Of a stretch of DNA of 64,000 nucleotides, positions 25,955 to 34,240 are shown one piece after another; the first letter of the stretch is position 1, and every line of letters begins with the position of its first letter. The notes beneath the pieces were generated by a model. It had not been told where the DNA came from. It worked only from the letters and a program-made list of their open reading frames with translations, and searched no databases. Both the position numbers and the translations under genes were made by a program. The stretch comes from Brevibacillus brevis (GTDB lineage: Bacteria; Bacillota; Bacilli; Brevibacillales; Brevibacillaceae), in assembly GCF_031583145.1 (NCBI RefSeq), contig NZ_CP134050.1, positions 3,361,501 to 3,425,500 of the forward strand, in the 5' to 3' direction.

Positions 25955-26939
25955 GCAGCAGCCCTCCGAGCGAAAGGCCCGCCGAGGTACCCAACAGCAG
26001 CATGATATCTCCGCGATTGACCCTCTTTTGCACGATCGCTTCATGCAGAGCCATAGGGATGGAGGCGGCGATCACATTTCCGTGGTTCTCGATAATATTC
26101 ATCATGTGACTGCCGGCAAAACCGAGTTTATTTCCCATGATGCGCATGGCCATCCCGCTTGCCTGATGAGGGACAACCAAACCGATCTCTTGTCTGGTTA
26201 TCGAAGCGGCATCCAGCAGCCGCTCCACGAATCCGGTGATCAACTGGGACGTCAGGCGAAAGATTTTTCGTCCATCCATGTCAAATTGGAAGTCCGCTTC
26301 TCTCCCCTTCGCGTATTCACCCGGATGAATCAGGGTCCCTCCTCCTCTGATCTCGGAGTAATGGGCCCCGTCACTGTAGGTCTGCATACGGGAAGCGAGA
26401 ATGCGGGATGTTTCCGCTTCCGGAGTACGGCCAATGACGACGGCTGCCGCCCCATCTCCAAAGAGTACGCAGCTCTCCTTCTGCCCCCAGTTCAACCCTA
26501 CGGAGGAAATTTCCGTAGAGACGATTAAAATGCGCTGGTAGCATCCCATCGCCAAAGATGCAGATAATACATCCATCGCCGTGACAAAGCTCAGGCACGT
26601 GGAGTTTATATCAAAGCAGGGAACCCCTGACTTCGACTGTCTCATCTCTTCCTGGATCAATGCTGCTGTACAGGGAATCTCTTGTTGAGACGTTCCGCTG
26701 GCACATACGAGGCAATCGACATCGGAAAAAGAAAGGCCCGCGTCCTCCAGTGCCCGTTGTGCGGCGATGGCTCCCATTTTGGCTGAAGTCTCGTCCGTCA
26801 CGAAATGTCTCACGCGGACGCCTGATTTTTTCGCAACCCAGCCTGGGGGAAGACGCAGCTTTTTCTCGAGTTCCTCAGCGGTTACTTGCTGCTTGGGCAA
26901 GTATTTTCCTGTTCCCAGGATTTTGACTTTTCTCTCCAT
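25944..26939 (-). CDS. KAS III/OleA-like 3-oxoacyl-ACP synthase
   Basis: A 331-residue thiolase-fold condensing enzyme. The catalytic triad is intact: Cys115 (DINSTCLSF), His258 (VVPHQASGM) and Asn288 (ENHGNVIAASIP). LFGDGAAAVVIG is the usual family segment. The Cys-site context looks more like OleA/stand-alone KAS III than housekeeping FabH. It heads the six-gene operon, with GAGGAGAA before the ATG, and is likely the committed step, making a beta-ketoacyl product. Which starter and extender it uses cannot be read from sequence. Confidence 0.88.
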   Translation of the reverse strand: MERKVKILGTGKYLPKQQVTAEELEKKLRLPPGWVAKKSGVRVRHFVTDETSAKMGAIAAQRALEDAGLSFSDVDCLVCASGTSQQEIPCTAALIQEEMRQSKSGVPCFDINSTCLSFVTAMDVLSASLAMGCYQRILIVSTEISSVGLNWGQKESCVLFGDGAAAVVIGRTPEAETSRILASRMQTYSDGAHYSEIRGGGTLIHPGEYAKGREADFQFDMDGRKIFRLTSQLITGFVERLLDAASITRQEIGLVVPHQASGMAMRIMGNKLGFAGSHMMNIIENHGNVIAASIPMALHEAIVQKRVNRGDIMLLLGTSAGLSLGGLLLEY

Positions 26940-27054
26940 TGCGGTGGTTCTCCTCTACCATGGTAAAATCATTCTTCGATCCCTTCATTTTACATAACTT
27001 TTGTCGATTGGTCCGTGAATCTTTTTTCCTATTCGCCTATTCCGACAAATGGTG

Positions 27055-27090
27055 ACAGCAAAGAGAGCCAAGAACAATTTCTTGGCTCTC
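27055..27090 (-). terminator. Hairpin terminator upstream of the KAS III operon
   Basis: A long stem GAGAGCCAAGAA/TTCTTGGCTCTC (27063-27090). On the minus strand it is followed by TTTGC. It probably ends the 92-codon gene at 27174-27452 and insulates the operon. The T-run is short. Confidence 0.55.
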
Positions 27091-27173
27091 GGATGATTCC
27101 CTATTCCTCCCTGTCTTGGCACGGACGCTTTCTTCGATGCTGCCGTCGATCACACCACTTCTCGCTTTGCAGG

Positions 27174-27452
27174 CTAATCAAAGATTGATACGCGAGCTCC
27201 CAGAGCATTTCGACCGGAAAACGTGCGAGAATCGAATTGATCGACACATAGTACTTCCGAAACCATCAAAGGCCGGTTGGAAAGAAGCTCCTGCAATTGT
27301 GAGTCACTGTAAAACTCGTACGCGTAACGATGGAGAAAGCGGATCCGCCAGAGTTTCTGTCCGTGCAAGCGGGTAAAAAACTGGGAGAGGTGCGGACACA
27401 GCTCCGCTTCCGTCTCAAAAACATGCTGACAGGTCTGACAAAAATATTCCAT
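27174..27452 (-). CDS. Hypothetical protein with N-terminal Cys motif (92 aa)
   Basis: A 92-residue protein whose start MEYFCQTCQHVFETEAELCPH has CxxC plus a distal Cys-x-His, which looks like a small zinc finger. The rest is helical and basic. No family is recognised. ATG at 27452 is chosen because GAAGGGG is about 9 nt upstream; the longer open frame has no start site. Monocistronic, ending at the hairpin near 27060-27090. Confidence 0.55.
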   Translation of the reverse strand: MEYFCQTCQHVFETEAELCPHLSQFFTRLHGQKLWRIRFLHRYAYEFYSDSQLQELLSNRPLMVSEVLCVDQFDSRTFSGRNALGARVSIFD

Positions 27453-27669
27453 GCGCTCATCCCCTTCAACATTCTGAATACGAAAAAGACTCCATCCCGC
27501 CTGCATCTGACACATGCGTGAAGGAGCCTTCAGTTTACTGATCGGCTTGACCATTCTGGTTCCTCTGTTACCCAATAGTTTAAACCAACAAAACCTACAG
27601 ATCAAGTAGGGATATGTTTAGCCTGCTCACGTACAATGCCATTTGCCAAATGCGAGCCAAGCGATTGGG

Positions 27670-27909
27670 CTACTGCGACAAGCGGCGCTGTCTAATCATC
27701 GAACGGATGGAGAGCAGCAGCAGCACGAGACCGATACCCAAATACCATCCCTTACCCTCGTATGAGATCATCAGCAAGAGCTCCCAACTATTGGACGGGC
27801 CTGAATGCGCACAGTCCTGACAGTATGGATAGGAAAAGAGCAGCGGCAAGGTTCCCATCACCGCAGCCACCGCACCTGAAATGAGCCATGCAACGGAAAG
27901 GATTCTCAT
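27670..27909 (-). CDS. Small two-helix membrane protein with CxxC
   Basis: A 79-residue protein with two hydrophobic helices (about 3-28 and 55-72). Between them is a short outer loop containing YCQDC. ATG at 27909 has GGAGG 7 nt upstream. The family is not recognised. The CxxC in an exposed loop might be redox-active or bind metal. It is divergent from the MOSC gene (95 bp between starts). Confidence 0.55.
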   Translation of the reverse strand: MRILSVAWLISGAVAAVMGTLPLLFSYPYCQDCAHSGPSNSWELLLMISYEGKGWYLGIGLVLLLLSIRSMIRQRRLSQ

Positions 27910-28004
27910 ACACATTCCTCCTGTTTTTTTCGTTGAGTCAGAAATTTTCCCCCCCGCCGCTTCGGGCAATCGCTTACAATTGCGTAAAGGAGGTGCTTTT
28001 TGGC

Positions 28005-28556
28005 ATGACCAAACATCCAGCACAGGTAGTAGCCGTAAGTGTCAGTGGGACTCACTCGTTCAGCAAAACGAACACAGACGCCATCCGTTTGCTCGCGGGA
28101 CTGGGCGTGGAGGGCGACGCTCACTTGGGAGAGACAGTCAAGCACCGCTCGAGGGTCGCACAGGACCCGACCCAGCCGAACCTGCGGCAGGTGCATCTCA
28201 TTCATTCCGAGGTGTTCGAGGAACTGCGGGATTCGGGCTTTTCTGTCTCTGCCGGCCAGATCGGAGAAAATATAACGACGAGCGGTCTCGAATTATTGAG
28301 ACTGCCGAGAGGAACGATCCTGCGCATCGGGGAAGACGCTGTCGTCCAGATTACAGGCTTGCGCAATCCTTGCCAGCAATTGAACCAGTTTCAGCCGGGA
28401 TTGATGAACGCCCTGCTGGACCATGACGAACACGGCCAACTTGTTCGCAAGGCCGGAGTGATGGGTATCGTCGTTGCCGGCGGTATCGTTCGCCCCGGGG
28501 ATCCCATCCTCGTCGAGCTTCCGCCGGAGCCTCACCAACCTCTGGAGCGGGTCTAG
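28005..28556 (+). CDS. MOSC domain protein
   Basis: A 183-residue stand-alone MOSC domain, related to the C-terminal domain of Moco sulfurase and to YiiM/YflK proteins. GVEGDAHLG is the usual N-terminal motif, and GQIGENITTSGLEL is the mid-domain signature. GLRNPCQQLNQF contains the conserved Cys123, the expected persulfide or Moco-binding residue. It may carry sulfur or bind molybdenum cofactor, as in N-hydroxylated base detoxification. ATG at 28005 with GGAGGTG upstream. Confidence 0.85.
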   Translation: MTKHPAQVVAVSVSGTHSFSKTNTDAIRLLAGLGVEGDAHLGETVKHRSRVAQDPTQPNLRQVHLIHSEVFEELRDSGFSVSAGQIGENITTSGLELLRLPRGTILRIGEDAVVQITGLRNPCQQLNQFQPGLMNALLDHDEHGQLVRKAGVMGIVVAGGIVRPGDPILVELPPEPHQPLERV

Positions 28557-28599
28557 ATCGTCTCCCCGAAGGAATACTGGTGCTTTTGGCCGGCGGGCG

Positions 28600-29496
28600 C
28601 TATGGCTGGTTCATGATGCGATCGATCCATCTGTAACAGTCATCCAGCTGTTCGTCCGAAATCCGGTCCGAGCGATGCTCAAATACGATCTTCACTCGGG
28701 GATTTTCCCTTTTGATGATCCGCAAATACTCTTCGATCGGCGCCCAGCCATCCTCCGGCTTGCAAGAGGGCAGAGCGGGATGATGGTTGTACTCGAACGC
28801 GTCTGTGATCTTCATATTCCAAAGATGGACGGTCAACGCGTATTTCCCGTACATCTCCAGTACTTTTTTCGCATCAAAGAATGGGTCGATTCGCTCCTGC
28901 ACGTAAAGCCTTCCCACATCCAGGCACAGCCGGATCTCGGGGTATCGGTCGAGCAGGGATGCCAGAAATGGCGACTCATACACATACCGGTTCAACGCGT
29001 CAAACTCCAAAACCGGCGTAACGCGGTATTCCCTCGCCTTGACCGCCAGCCACGAAAACAGCCGTTCGGTTTTGTCCGCCCATTCTTCTTGACCGTACTC
29101 GCTTTCGTACACGTATTCCCGTGGATCCGTGAAATTCCACCGGCTCCAGTCGACTCGATCGTCCAGAATCACTGGTTTCGGATAATGGAAAAGCATGTAC
29201 GCAGGCTGAATCTCAGCCACTGCAGCCAATTCTCGATCAATGTAGTCCAGCGCGTCCTGACGCACGTGCTCCTCCTTCGCGAGGAAAAGGGCATCGCGCA
29301 GTCTGGCGGCATCCTTCCGTAGGGGAAAGTGAATCCCGATCTGAAAGTGGCGTTCTTTGGAGGCAGCCGACAATCTCGAAATGTCCGCTTCCGTCTCAAA
29401 CAGGCAAGCCTCGATCCCGTAAAAGCCCTGCCGAAAGTCCCTCTCGTACTTTTTTTCATCGAACCCGCCGTACAGTCCTATGATAAATGTGTGCAT
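28600..29496 (-). CDS. Sugar phosphate isomerase/epimerase-like TIM barrel protein
   Basis: A 298-residue xylose-isomerase-like TIM barrel (AP endonuclease 2 fold). Barrel-strand ends carry metal-type residues: HFPLRK, MLFHYPKP, PVLEFD, CLDVGRLY, VHLWNMK and IVFEHRSD. This pattern of His/Glu/Asp at the C-terminal strand ends suits a divalent-metal isomerase, epimerase or endonuclease IV relative. Substrate cannot be assigned. ATG at 29496 has AGAGG 9 nt upstream. It lies alone on the minus strand. Confidence 0.72.
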   Translation of the reverse strand: MHTFIIGLYGGFDEKKYERDFRQGFYGIEACLFETEADISRLSAASKERHFQIGIHFPLRKDAARLRDALFLAKEEHVRQDALDYIDRELAAVAEIQPAYMLFHYPKPVILDDRVDWSRWNFTDPREYVYESEYGQEEWADKTERLFSWLAVKAREYRVTPVLEFDALNRYVYESPFLASLLDRYPEIRLCLDVGRLYVQERIDPFFDAKKVLEMYGKYALTVHLWNMKITDAFEYNHHPALPSCKPEDGWAPIEEYLRIIKRENPRVKIVFEHRSDRISDEQLDDCYRWIDRIMNQP

Positions 29497-29551
29497 CGGA
29501 ACCACCCTCTCCTCCTAGCTGTTTATCATACCACAAACTGGAAAAGGGGGA

Positions 29552-29583
29552 GAAAAAAAGCTGCCGACTGGACGTACGGCAGC
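29552..29583 (-). terminator. Terminator of the DUF3900/DUF1444 operon
   Basis: On the minus strand GCTGCCG/CGGCAGC stem (29560-29583) is followed by TTTTTTTCTCC. Confidence 0.85.
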
Positions 29584-29599
29584 ATTCGGAGTACATGAT

Positions 29600-30235
29600 T
29601 CATTTTTGAGGCGGGCGCGTGCCCCGCTCGATCGTAGTGTTCCCCCCGCGCGACACGACCAGATACGGCGTCAGCTCTCCGTCTTCCCAGAAAAAAGGCA
29701 GCACCGAGATTGGCACCTGGCCTTTGGAGGCGAAGTCGAAGGTCAAGCGGGCCAGCAAATGGGCGCCCGTATCGGAATCAAGCTCAGCCACAATCAAAAC
29801 ATCCTGATGGGGAATCGCCACTCCGAGCTGACTCGTTCGCTTGTTGCGGTCAAAATCCTGCAAGAGCGATGTCAGCAAAATCCGGCTGGCCGCGTAGCCA
29901 TCCGGTGGACTGATGAAATGGATACGGCTGTCGCCCACCTCCTGGGTCTTGACCGTAAAGGAGAGAGCCTGCAAATTCGCCAGGGCATAGTCATGCAGCT
30001 GTTCGTTACTCCAGCCGGCCTCCTTCAGCATGCTCGTCTCGATCAGACTGTATCCTTCCCCTTCATCCAGGGCGTACAGGATCGCCGTATCGGCAGTATG
30101 CGGGTTTGTCACCCAGCGGTCCGGATATTTCTGGATCATGGAAACGTGACGGAGAACCGGATAGATGTTGTTCTCCTGACCCGACAAGCTCCTTTTGGCA
30201 GAACGGTTTGGCGATGCTGGCTCATTCCCACTCAT
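29600..30235 (-). CDS. DUF1444 family-like protein
   Basis: A 211-residue soluble protein. The segment YPVLRHVSMIQKYPDRWVTNPHTADTAILYALD followed by a helix and two beta stretches (LIVAELDSDTGAHLLARL, PISVLPFFWE) resembles the DUF1444/YtpQ family. Function unknown. It begins 18 nt downstream of the DUF3900 gene and ends at a terminator, so the two genes form an operon. GGAGGA precedes the ATG by about 12 nt, rather far. Family assignment is moderate. Confidence 0.55.
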   Translation of the reverse strand: MSGNEPASPNRSAKRSLSGQENNIYPVLRHVSMIQKYPDRWVTNPHTADTAILYALDEGEGYSLIETSMLKEAGWSNEQLHDYALANLQALSFTVKTQEVGDSRIHFISPPDGYAASRILLTSLLQDFDRNKRTSQLGVAIPHQDVLIVAELDSDTGAHLLARLTFDFASKGQVPISVLPFFWEDGELTPYLVVSRGGNTTIERGTRPPQK

Positions 30236-30253
30236 ATCAAAATACTTCCTCCT

Positions 30254-31372
30254 TTACTCCCAAGGCGGCCGTTCCTCCTCGGACGGCGCAAGCGCAGGCG
30301 CTGCTTCGCGCTCCGCCAAGCTTCGCGACTCGATTTCCCGGACGAGGTCTGCCAATGCCTTCGGTTTGACAAATTCAACCGGCGACACTCCACGTTCGAA
30401 CTGAAGCTGTTCGCCTTCGAGCAACACCAAGTATCTGCCGTTCACTTTCGCGATGTGAAGATTCGTCCCGTAGTCGGCCAGAAGCGTGCGGATCTGCATG
30501 TGATCCAGCTTGAATTTCAGCTCCACTTCAGGCTGGCGATCGGTGATGATCTGCATCGCCTCCATCACTGTCTCATGCTCCCACTTCTCCGCCAATTCGC
30601 GCTTCGGGCTGGCGGCGATAAGCTCGATCGCTTCCTCCTCCCGAAGCCGCTCCTCCGTTTCCTCCGGATAGGTGTACTCGATATGCTGCCGGGCAAGCGA
30701 AATCACTTCATCGGACACGATCTGCGTCACCGTCTGCGGATATTCGATAAACCGCAAAAACTCTTCAAAGTACCGTGCATGGGAAAACTGGTGAATTTTC
30801 ACATGGTACGGATCGTTCATGCCCGACTCGATCATGTGTGGATACATCAGCGATTTCATGTTTTTCGCGTTGATCGCCATCTGCACATTCGAGATCAGGC
30901 TTTTTTCGTCGGTGATGACCGCTGTCTTTTGCTCGAAGTCGCACTTCAGGATAAATACATACCGTTCGTCGAGCAGCTCCAGTCTCGTTCTGGCCACGAT
31001 CATGACGCCGCCGCGCACCTGAGACGTCCGCAAATACGACTGGATCAGCTCCTGGCATGGCGCCTGGCTCTCTCCTGCGGTGTCCGCCTGCAGCAGCCGC
31101 GACAGCAGAGCGTAGTTCGGGTTCGATTCCAGCGGGTGTCCCGGTTCCAGTACGAATTGTCCCAGCTTCGTCGGCGTCCCTTCCGTCTTTGGATTCAATT
31201 CGACCTTTCGCTTGGCGATACGTGCGTATTCCCCTTCCAAAAAGTCTCGCAGCTCGCTTTTTTGGTAGTCGTCATGGCTCAAGTAACGGGCCATTCTCAC
31301 TGTTTTTGGGGCTTCCTCATCCTGCGGCTGTTCAATCAGGAAAAAGGCAAGCCAATCAACCGTAAAATTCAT
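30254..31372 (-). CDS. DUF3900 domain protein
   Basis: A 372-residue soluble protein beginning MNFTVDWLAFFLIEQ, with SELRDFLEGEYARIAKRKVE near residues 40-60. This matches the Bacillales DUF3900 family as I know it. The central part alternates beta strands and helices (VMIVARTRLELLDERYVFIL); the acidic C-terminal tail (EREAAPALAPSEEE) is disordered-looking. No activity is known. ATG at 31372 has AGGAG 10 nt upstream. It is divergent, 115 bp away, from a protein kinase-like gene, which suggests a functional link such as phosphorylation. That link is only inference. Confidence 0.65.
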   Translation of the reverse strand: MNFTVDWLAFFLIEQPQDEEAPKTVRMARYLSHDDYQKSELRDFLEGEYARIAKRKVELNPKTEGTPTKLGQFVLEPGHPLESNPNYALLSRLLQADTAGESQAPCQELIQSYLRTSQVRGGVMIVARTRLELLDERYVFILKCDFEQKTAVITDEKSLISNVQMAINAKNMKSLMYPHMIESGMNDPYHVKIHQFSHARYFEEFLRFIEYPQTVTQIVSDEVISLARQHIEYTYPEETEERLREEEAIELIAASPKRELAEKWEHETVMEAMQIITDRQPEVELKFKLDHMQIRTLLADYGTNLHIAKVNGRYLVLLEGEQLQFERGVSPVEFVKPKALADLVREIESRSLAEREAAPALAPSEEERPPWE

Positions 31373-31487
31373 CTCATTTCCGCTCCTGTCTGCATGTAAC
31401 GAGATGATTATAGCAAACCTGAGCAAAAAGCGGTCAGTCATTTTTCTTCCGCATGGTATGATAGAAAGGAGGGGGGATGGAACGCAC

Positions 31488-32336
31488 ATGTGGAACAAAC
31501 TCATGAATTGGTGGAACGATCACGTCCGAGACCGTCCGTATTCCCCAGGACGCCGGATCCATCAATACCGGATATCAAACGTGCTGGGAATGGGCAGCTA
31601 CGGGATTGCCTATCTCGCAGCCGATTTGACGAACCGCACACAGGTCGTTCTCAAACAGGTAAAGCCCAGCCTTCGTCGCTCCCCGAAAGGAGAAGCCATG
31701 CAGGACTACGAAAAGAAGGTGCTAGCAACGCTCTCCCATCCCCGAATTCCCCGTTATTTGAACTCCTTCACCTACCGTGGAGACTCTTTTCTTTGTATGA
31801 CGTTCATCGAGGGACCCACACTGGAGGAGGCCTTGTTCGAGCAGCTGGTGATCCTGGACGAGCGCTCAGCGGCTCGCTTGATGCAGCAAATCGGAGAGAT
31901 CGTCGCTCATTTGCACGACCACGGGATCATTCACCGTGACGTGCGCATTCCCAATGTCATTTGGCACGATGACGCGCCATACCTGATCGACTTCGGCCTC
32001 GCCCGATTTGTCGGCGACAGTCCGACCTACACAGCCGACGCGCTCAGCGACTATCCTTCCGAGAAACAACTGAAGAGGGCAGTCGCTCCGACCAGCGATT
32101 TGTATGCATTGGGGCATTTTTTCCTGTTCTTGCTCTACTCCGGCTACGACGCGGACGACCATGCACCGGAGCGCAGCTGGGAAGAAGAATTGAACTTGTC
32201 CGAAGATGTTCACGGAATAATCAGGCGCTTGCTTCAGATCGATGCCCCGTACGAAAACGTCCGGCAGCTCCTGTCCGACCTTGAGCGTTACCTGAACAGG
32301 GACGAAGGCGCGTCAGTCGCCGGCCTCTCCATGTAA
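31488..32336 (+). CDS. Eukaryotic-type Ser/Thr protein kinase (YrzF/YbdM-like)
   Basis: A 282-residue soluble kinase without a membrane or PASTA domain. The glycine loop is GMGSYGIAYLA (about 34-44), the ATP-anchoring lysine is Lys56 (VVLKQVK), and the catalytic loop is HRDVRIPN (His149, Asp151, Asn156). DFGLA is at 168-172. The usual catalytic-loop lysine (HRDxKxxN) is Arg153, a substitution known from small Bacillus kinases of this type. GGAGGGGGG lies about 11 nt before ATG 31488. A terminator follows directly. Substrates unknown. Confidence 0.85.
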   Translation: MWNKLMNWWNDHVRDRPYSPGRRIHQYRISNVLGMGSYGIAYLAADLTNRTQVVLKQVKPSLRRSPKGEAMQDYEKKVLATLSHPRIPRYLNSFTYRGDSFLCMTFIEGPTLEEALFEQLVILDERSAARLMQQIGEIVAHLHDHGIIHRDVRIPNVIWHDDAPYLIDFGLARFVGDSPTYTADALSDYPSEKQLKRAVAPTSDLYALGHFFLFLLYSGYDADDHAPERSWEEELNLSEDVHGIIRRLLQIDAPYENVRQLLSDLERYLNRDEGASVAGLSM

Positions 32337-32394
32337 AAAGAGCAGATGCAGCCTGAAGTGGAGTCCCACTTGCAGCGGCTCTGCTCTTTTTCTT
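32335..32394. terminator. Terminator between kinase and 51-aa gene
   Basis: AAAAAGAGCAG (32335-32345) pairs with CTGCTCTTTTT (32381-32391) around a long loop holding a second small stem. T-rich tails exist in both directions, serving two convergent genes. Confidence 0.7.
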
Positions 32395-32550
32395 TTACTC
32401 CGCGATCTGCTCGTTCTTGGCTTGCTCGATCTTTTCCTTGAGTTCGCCCGCTTCCCGCCGCAGCGTCTGCCTTTCATGCTTGGACAAGACCTCGCCGCCG
32501 ACCGTGCCGTTTACCAGCAAGTCTTCTTCGTACAAACGATCTTTGCGCAT
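32395..32550 (-). CDS. Small hypothetical protein (51 aa)
   Basis: A 51-residue, highly charged, helix-forming protein beginning MRKDRLYEEDLLVNGTVGGE and ending in a lysine/glutamate-rich coiled segment. It has a strong GGAGG about 5 nt before the ATG. It sits 37 nt downstream of the DEAD-box helicase gene on the same strand and ends at a terminator, so it is probably the second gene of that transcript. No family recognised. Confidence 0.65.
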   Translation of the reverse strand: MRKDRLYEEDLLVNGTVGGEVLSKHERQTLRREAGELKEKIEQAKNEQIAE

Positions 32551-32587
32551 GGAAACCTCCTAGAGACAAGAGTATGCTTCTCTCGTC

Positions 32588-33847
32588 CTACTTTGTTCCA
32601 AAGCCGCCTTTCTTATGTACGCGGTTTGCATCTTTCGCGGGTCTTGCCGCTTCCGGCTTGGACTTTGGCGCTCCCCCGGTCCTTGGTTTTGCACCCGGTG
32701 CCTTTTGGTACGGCCGCGGATCTTCCAAGGCACCGTGCGACATGACCTTCTCGTCGATCGGCAATCCGGTCTGCTTGGAAAACTTTTGGACGATAAACCG
32801 CTCCTGGCTGCTGATGATGGAAAACACAAGCCCCGCTCTTCCCATCCGACCGGTGCGCCCGCTGCGGTGAACATACGTATCAGCATCAGGGGCAGGATCG
32901 TAATGAACGATACACTCCACTTCCGGAATATCGATGCCACGAGCAGACACATCCGTGGTGATCAGCACGGGAAAAACTCCTTCCCGGAATTGCCTCAAGG
33001 TAAGGGCGCGCTCTTCTTTCGTCGCATCCCGGTGCAGCAGCCTGCAAGGGAGGTGGTGGAAATTGAGCTTGGAGACGATTTCATCGACTTTCTCGATCTG
33101 GTTGACGAAAACGATGGAAGACCGGACGTTGACCAGCCGCAGCAGCCGCCTCAGCGTATCCACTTTTTTGCGGGGGTCGCTCACCAGATACATGTGTGCG
33201 ACGCCTGCCGCACCCTCAGGCGCAGCGGCGCGAATCACGACCGGGTCTTTCGTAAACGCTTGCGAAGCCCCGATGACGCCTGCTGGAAGCGTAGCGGAAA
33301 ACAGCAAACGCTGTGTATCCCGCAAGGTGCGCTTCATGACTTCGCCGACCGGCTTCCCGAAGCCGGCGTCCAGCATCCGATCCGCCTCATCGACCACGAC
33401 CGTTTTGACCTCGTGTACCTTGAGCTTGCGCTGCTCGAGGAGCTCGAGCAGTCTTCCCGGTGTAGCAACCACGAGCACCGGCTTCATTTTTTTCAGCCGT
33501 TCTACCTGGCGCTTGACGTCCACGCCGCCGATGATTGGCAGCACAGCGAGTTCCTGCCCGGCAAGCAGCCGATCCGCTTCCTGTGCGATCTGCATGACCA
33601 GCTCATGGGTAGGAGCCAGTACCAGTGCCTGGACGTCTTTTTGTTCCGGATTCACTTTGGACAGGATCGGCAGCAAATAGGCGTACGTCTTGCCCGTTCC
33701 TGTCGGGGATTCCACCAATGCATCTCTTCCTTCCAAGATCAGCGGAATGGCCTGCTCTTGGACGGGAGTCGGTTTTTCCATATTTCTTTCGCGCAATACG
33801 TGGAGCAGCGGCGCGCTAATGTGCAAATCAGCAAACGTGGTACTCAC
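32588..33847 (-). CDS. DEAD-box RNA helicase
   Basis: A 419-residue DEAD-box ATPase that unwinds RNA. Motif Q is PTPVQEQAIP; motif I is SPTGTGKT (47-54). Motif Ia is PTHELV rather than the common PTRELA. Motif II is VVVDEADRML, motif III FSATLP, motif V TTDVSARGID and motif VI YVHRSGRTGRMGR. A basic Ala/Pro/Lys-rich tail (about 370-419) could bind RNA. Resembles CshB/YfmL-like cold-shock or ribosome-assembly helicases. GTG at 33847 has AGGAGGG 5 nt upstream and gives the standard N-terminus. Confidence 0.92.
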   Translation of the reverse strand: MSTTFADLHISAPLLHVLRERNMEKPTPVQEQAIPLILEGRDALVESPTGTGKTYAYLLPILSKVNPEQKDVQALVLAPTHELVMQIAQEADRLLAGQELAVLPIIGGVDVKRQVERLKKMKPVLVVATPGRLLELLEQRKLKVHEVKTVVVDEADRMLDAGFGKPVGEVMKRTLRDTQRLLFSATLPAGVIGASQAFTKDPVVIRAAAPEGAAGVAHMYLVSDPRKKVDTLRRLLRLVNVRSSIVFVNQIEKVDEIVSKLNFHHLPCRLLHRDATKEERALTLRQFREGVFPVLITTDVSARGIDIPEVECIVHYDPAPDADTYVHRSGRTGRMGRAGLVFSIISSQERFIVQKFSKQTGLPIDEKVMSHGALEDPRPYQKAPGAKPRTGGAPKSKPEAARPAKDANRVHKKGGFGTK

Positions 33848-33973
33848 AAAAACCCTCCTGGCATGAAAAATGTTGCATTGGGTAAGCTTACCACACTTTG
33901 CCCGAGGGGAACAGAGGATTTGCCGCCAAAGCAAAACCAGGCGAAAGCCTCTGCGACTTCGCCCGGCGACCCA

Positions 33974-34198
33974 TTACCCGTTGTTCGTGTCCATGCGGGT
34001 CTCCTGCATTTCTCCCTGGTCCTGGCGATCCCGGCTGGTGGTTTGGTTCCGGGTACCTTTTGGCCCCTGTTGGTAAGCCTCTACTTCTTTCTGAAACTCT
34101 TCATCGTAGCCTCGCACGCGGCTCACCTCCTGCCGGTAGTGTGCCCACTGGCCGCTTCTGTTATTTCCCTGAAACTTTTTACCTACTGATACGTCCAT
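33974..34198 (-). CDS. Small hydrophilic hypothetical protein (74 aa)
   Basis: A 74-residue, cysteine-free, very hydrophilic protein with a central YDEEFQKEVEAYQQGP helix and a Gln/Asp/Arg/Thr-rich disordered tail. Composition resembles small sporulation or stress proteins of Bacillales but no family is certain. The ribosome site is poor (ACAAGA right before ATG 34198), which lowers confidence. It is divergent from the glycosidase-like gene (start 34241). Confidence 0.4.
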   Translation of the reverse strand: MDVSVGKKFQGNNRSGQWAHYRQEVSRVRGYDEEFQKEVEAYQQGPKGTRNQTTSRDRQDQGEMQETRMDTNNG

Positions 34199-34240
34199 TC
34201 TTGTAGAATGATTATTTTCTGACGGACAGGTGAACCACAC

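Noticed and set aside
29606-31399. A plus-strand open frame of about 597 codons opposite the DUF1444 and DUF3900 genes
   Set aside because: It covers two minus-strand genes with good starts and terminator; the translated product resembles no protein family.
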